DNA from: Candidatus Puniceispirillum sp.
GTDB taxonomy: Bacteria > Pseudomonadota > Alphaproteobacteria > Puniceispirillales > Puniceispirillaceae
Assembly (NCBI GenBank): GCA_016778895.1
Contig: JADHOR010000003.1
Span: 62,001-126,000, forward strand
Direction: 5' to 3'
DNA: 64,000 nt
The position numbers and the translations under genes are program-made. Positions 61,790 to 64,000 of this stretch are shown here, piece by piece; within the stretch, counting starts at the first letter, position 1; the number at the start of each line of letters is the position of its first letter. Below the pieces are notes generated by a model. The model was not told where the DNA came from. It did no database searches and saw only the letters and a list, made by a program, of their open reading frames with translations.

Positions 61790-62688
61790 TGTGCAATCTC
61801 CAATAGGTGGTTGACCAGCTCTTCGCCTGACATGCCGACAAAACGCGCCTGTTCCGGCACAAGTGATGTGGCGGTCATGCCCGGCTGGGTGTTCACTTCA
61901 AGCATGAACAGCGCATCATTCTTGTCGTCCCAGCGATAATCGGCGCGGATGATGCCGCGACAGCCAAGCTGGCGATAGGCGTGTTCAGCCCAGAGGCAGG
62001 CTTTAAGATTGACCGCTTCGGGGATGTCGGCAGGCAGGATATGGGTCGATCCGCCAACCGCATATTTGGCGTCAAAATCGTAGAACTCGCGTTCTGAAGT
62101 GATCTCAGTTACGCAAAGTGCAGTGCCATCAAGAACGGCAACGGTTAATTCACGACCGGGGATGTACGGCTCGCAGATCAGATTTTTATCAGCCGGCCAC
62201 ATGCTGCGGGCCGGTGGCCCAGTTTGATCATCAGGAATAATCACAACGCCAAAGCTGGAACCGTCATTGCGCGGCTTGATCACATGAGCACCGGTGCTGT
62301 CCTTGGGATAGACATGACTACCCTCGACAATTGGTAGGGTCGGCGGCACCATGATCCCGGTTCCGGCAAGCAGGGTTTTTGCCAATAGTTTATCCATGGC
62401 GATCGCTGATGCCGTCAGCCCGCTGTGGGTATAGGGAATATTCATGACATTCAGCAGACCCTGAATGTTACCATCTTCGCCGATTTGACCATGCAGCGCA
62501 TTGAATACCCGACCCGGGTTGATCTCTTTCAATTTCTGCGCAATGCCGCGATCAACCTCGACTTCGATAGCATCCCAGCCGGCATTGCGCGCGGCCTGCG
62601 CACAAAAGCTTGCAGATACACGGCTAACCGCAGCTTCGGATGTCCAGCCGCCCATTAACACGGCGACGCGATCACGGTTATCGGTCAT
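61777..62688 (-). CDS. ddl: D-alanine-D-alanine ligase
   Basis: 303 residues from ATG 62688, which overlaps the murB stop (ATGA) and has AAGGGG upstream; the longer frame to 62736 lies within murB. The ATP-grasp build is clear: HGQIGEDGNIQGLL, the lysine-bearing VIKPRNDGSSFGV, and the Mg ligands in MLEVNTQPGMTATS. It makes D-Ala-D-Ala for the MurF substrate and matches the DdlB position of dcw clusters. Confidence 0.96.
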   Translation of the reverse strand: MTDNRDRVAVLMGGWTSEAAVSRVSASFCAQAARNAGWDAIEVEVDRGIAQKLKEINPGRVFNALHGQIGEDGNIQGLLNVMNIPYTHSGLTASAIAMDKLLAKTLLAGTGIMVPPTLPIVEGSHVYPKDSTGAHVIKPRNDGSSFGVVIIPDDQTGPPARSMWPADKNLICEPYIPGRELTVAVLDGTALCVTEITSEREFYDFDAKYAVGGSTHILPADIPEAVNLKACLWAEHAYRQLGCRGIIRADYRWDDKNDALFMLEVNTQPGMTATSLVPEQARFVGMSGEELVNHLLEIAQCDD

Positions 62689-63602
62689 TCTGGTGCCCCT
62701 TCGTTCTGGTTGCGCCCAACACGGTGGATTTCCCATCTAAGCGGTGGCCCGCCGCCGGCCAAAACACGGTCACGGACAGTTTCGCCAAGGGTTTCAATAT
62801 CCTTGGCTGTGGCGGTGCCGGTGTTAATCAGGAAGTTGCAATGTTTCTCCGAGACCTGCGCGCCGCCGATTGAAAGCCCACGACAACCGGCCTTGTCGAT
62901 TTCCTGCCAAGCCTTGCTGCCATCCGGGTTGGCAAAGGTGCTGCCCCCGGTGCGGACGCCGCGTGGCTGGGCGTCGCCGCGACTGGCAACAATCGCTTTC
63001 ATCCGCGCCTTGATCGCCGCTGGATCATCTGTTTGGCCCTGTAATTCGGCGATGGTGAAAATCCAGTCTGCCGGTGCCTCACTATGCCGATAGGCCATGC
63101 CCATTGCCGCTGGTGTTGCGCTAAATGGCTCGCCAATTCGATCAATCCCATGTGCCACGACCGTCACATCCTTAAATTCGCTGCCATAGGCTCCAGCATT
63201 CATCCGCAAGCCGCCGCCGATCGTGCCGGGAATACCGATCAGGAATTCCAGTCCGCCAATGCCGGCCTTTTGCGCATAGCGCGCCACATCGGCATCGCTG
63301 GCACCAGTCTCGGCAATGATGCGGGTGCCTTCATGCCGGATTGCCTTCATATGGGTGCTAAGTTTGATCACCACGCCGCTCACCCCACCATCTCGAACCA
63401 ACAGGTTTGATCCAGCCCCGACGGCAAATAGCGGAATATTTGATGGACAGGCAGCCAGAAATTCTGCCAGATCCGCCGTATCAAGTGGGCTGAATAAAAT
63501 TTCTGCGGGTCCGCCGACACCAAACCACGTATGGCGTGCCATTGGGTCATTTGGTGTATAGCTGCCCCGCACTTCGGGAAGCCGGTCACGTATCGAGGTC
63601 AT
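62685..63602 (-). CDS. murB: UDP-N-acetylenolpyruvoylglucosamine reductase
   Basis: 305 residues from ATG 63602 with GGAGGG upstream; the frame to 63653 is inside murC. MurB reduces UDP-GlcNAc-enolpyruvate to UDP-MurNAc with NADPH. FAD-binding blocks: [26 protein letters not shown] and [19 protein letters not shown]; the catalytic serine lies in [12 protein letters not shown]. Both ends overlap neighbours by ATGA (murC upstream, ddl downstream), so translation is coupled along the cluster. Confidence 0.96.
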   Translation of the reverse strand: MTSIRDRLPEVRGSYTPNDPMARHTWFGVGGPAEILFSPLDTADLAEFLAACPSNIPLFAVGAGSNLLVRDGGVSGVVIKLSTHMKAIRHEGTRIIAETGASDADVARYAQKAGIGGLEFLIGIPGTIGGGLRMNAGAYGSEFKDVTVVAHGIDRIGEPFSATPAAMGMAYRHSEAPADWIFTIAELQGQTDDPAAIKARMKAIVASRGDAQPRGVRTGGSTFANPDGSKAWQEIDKAGCRGLSIGGAQVSEKHCNFLINTGTATAKDIETLGETVRDRVLAGGGPPLRWEIHRVGRNQNEGAPE

Positions 63603-64000
63603 GTCTGCCCTCCTGCCAGCTTGTCCAGCTGTTCTGGAAGGGCGGCAGCCCATGCGGTGATATCACCGGCACCAAGACACATGACAACGTCGCCAGCCTT
63701 GGCTCTTGAAGCAATCTCATTAGCCAGCTTGTCTGGTCCGTCAAGGCCAGCTGCAGCCTTATGACCGTAATCGCGCAATCCGGCGATCAATGCACCCTTG
63801 TCAGCGCCGTCAATCGGGGTCTCACCAGCGGCATAAACATCAGCGACGAGCACTTCATCAGCATCGTTAAAACAGCTGCAGAATTCGGTAAATAAATTGG
63901 CGAGGCGGCTATAGCGATGCGGCTGTACAACGGCAATCAGTTTGTTATTGCTAGATAGCATCCGGCCAGCCTTGAGTGCGGCCTTGATTTCCACCGGATG
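63599..64000 (-). CDS. murC: UDP-N-acetylmuramate-L-alanine ligase, C-terminal part
   Basis: About 133 residues are visible; the gene continues past the right edge. It begins in [13 protein letters not shown], the conserved histidine-glutamate block at the start of the Mur ligase C-terminal domain, and then [17 protein letters not shown] and [10 protein letters not shown], all typical of MurC. The ATP loop and central domain lie outside. MurC adds the first amino acid of the peptidoglycan stem peptide. The stop overlaps murB by four bases. Confidence 0.93.
   Translation of the reverse strand, partial: HPVEIKAALKAGRMLSSNNKLIAVVQPHRYSRLANLFTEFCSCFNDADEVLVADVYAAGETPIDGADKGALIAGLRDYGHKAAAGLDGPDKLANEIASRAKAGDVVMCLGAGDITAWAAALPEQLDKLAGGQT

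Overview
The window is a dense, ordinary-looking bacterial chromosome segment of about 50% GC with no phage, insertion sequence, CRISPR array or tRNA/rRNA gene that I could find. Gene content and order point to an alphaproteobacterium: ruvCAB-ybgC-tolQRAB-pal-cpoB-tilS-ftsH-folP-glmM, serC-serA-purA next to rpoH, tkt-gap beside a zapA/6S RNA/formyl-THF cyclo-ligase locus, and murC-murB-ddl-ftsQ-ftsA-ftsZ-lpxC-bamD-recN-ligA all have the usual alphaproteobacterial arrangement. FtsZ carries the long C-terminal linker typical of that class. A marine SAR116-like (Puniceispirillum-type) origin is my guess, not something the sequence proves.

Layout. 1-7149 (+): end of a tRNA methyltransferase, an S49 peptidase, a small Cys-rich membrane protein, glyQ, glyS, ppdK. 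7303-9524: rpmE (-) divergent from an exporter-type ABC transporter (+). 9543-17337 (-): tkt, gap, efp, suhB, then a MotA/TolQ-like and OmpA/MotB-like pair and a small frame-disrupted gene. 17663-34008 (+): coiled-coil protein, zapA, probable 6S RNA, 5-formyl-THF cyclo-ligase, a TIGR00282-type phosphoesterase, yebC, ruvCAB, the Tol-Pal envelope system, tilS, ftsH, folP. 34130-40086 (+): glmM, serC, serA, purA. 40083-42250 (-): rpoH and rluD, with a divergent small membrane protein starting on the same CATG as rluD. 42694-45082: a YggT-like gene (-) with a second frame-disrupted small gene before it, then ettA (+). 45149-46581 (-): mlaA-mlaC lipid-transport genes. 46757-51699 (+): uvrD, prmA, an M24B aminopeptidase. 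51766-64000 (-): ligA, recN, bamD, lpxC, then the dcw cluster from ftsZ back to murC, which runs off the window.

How the genes work together. Most of the window serves growth and envelope construction: cell-wall precursors (glmM, murC, murB, ddl), divisome assembly (ftsQ, ftsA, ftsZ, zapA), lipid A (lpxC), outer-membrane assembly and lipid asymmetry (bamD, mlaA, mlaC), and envelope constriction (Tol-Pal, cpoB). The rest is translation (glyQS, efp, rpmE, tilS, rluD, ettA, prmA), DNA repair (ruvCAB, uvrD, recN, ligA), central carbon and serine metabolism (tkt, gap, ppdK, serC, serA) and heat shock (rpoH, ftsH).

Most unusual points: a 57-codon reading frame with a strong ribosome binding site that fills the ftsA-ftsZ gap and ends on the ftsZ start codon; two small minus-strand genes that become continuous only after a one-base correction in a homopolymer (9543-10036 and 43086-43357); a structured rpoH leader with a 10-codon upstream ORF; overlapping start codons (42248-42251) and overlapping stop codons (40083-40086); an exact 49-residue coiled-coil duplication in the OmpA/MotB-like protein; a GAPDH lacking the aspartate that usually selects NAD; and two short tandem arrays (14 bp and 9 bp) in intergenic DNA. 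I did not find a convincing new multi-gene system; the MotA/MotB-like pair is the best functional unknown.
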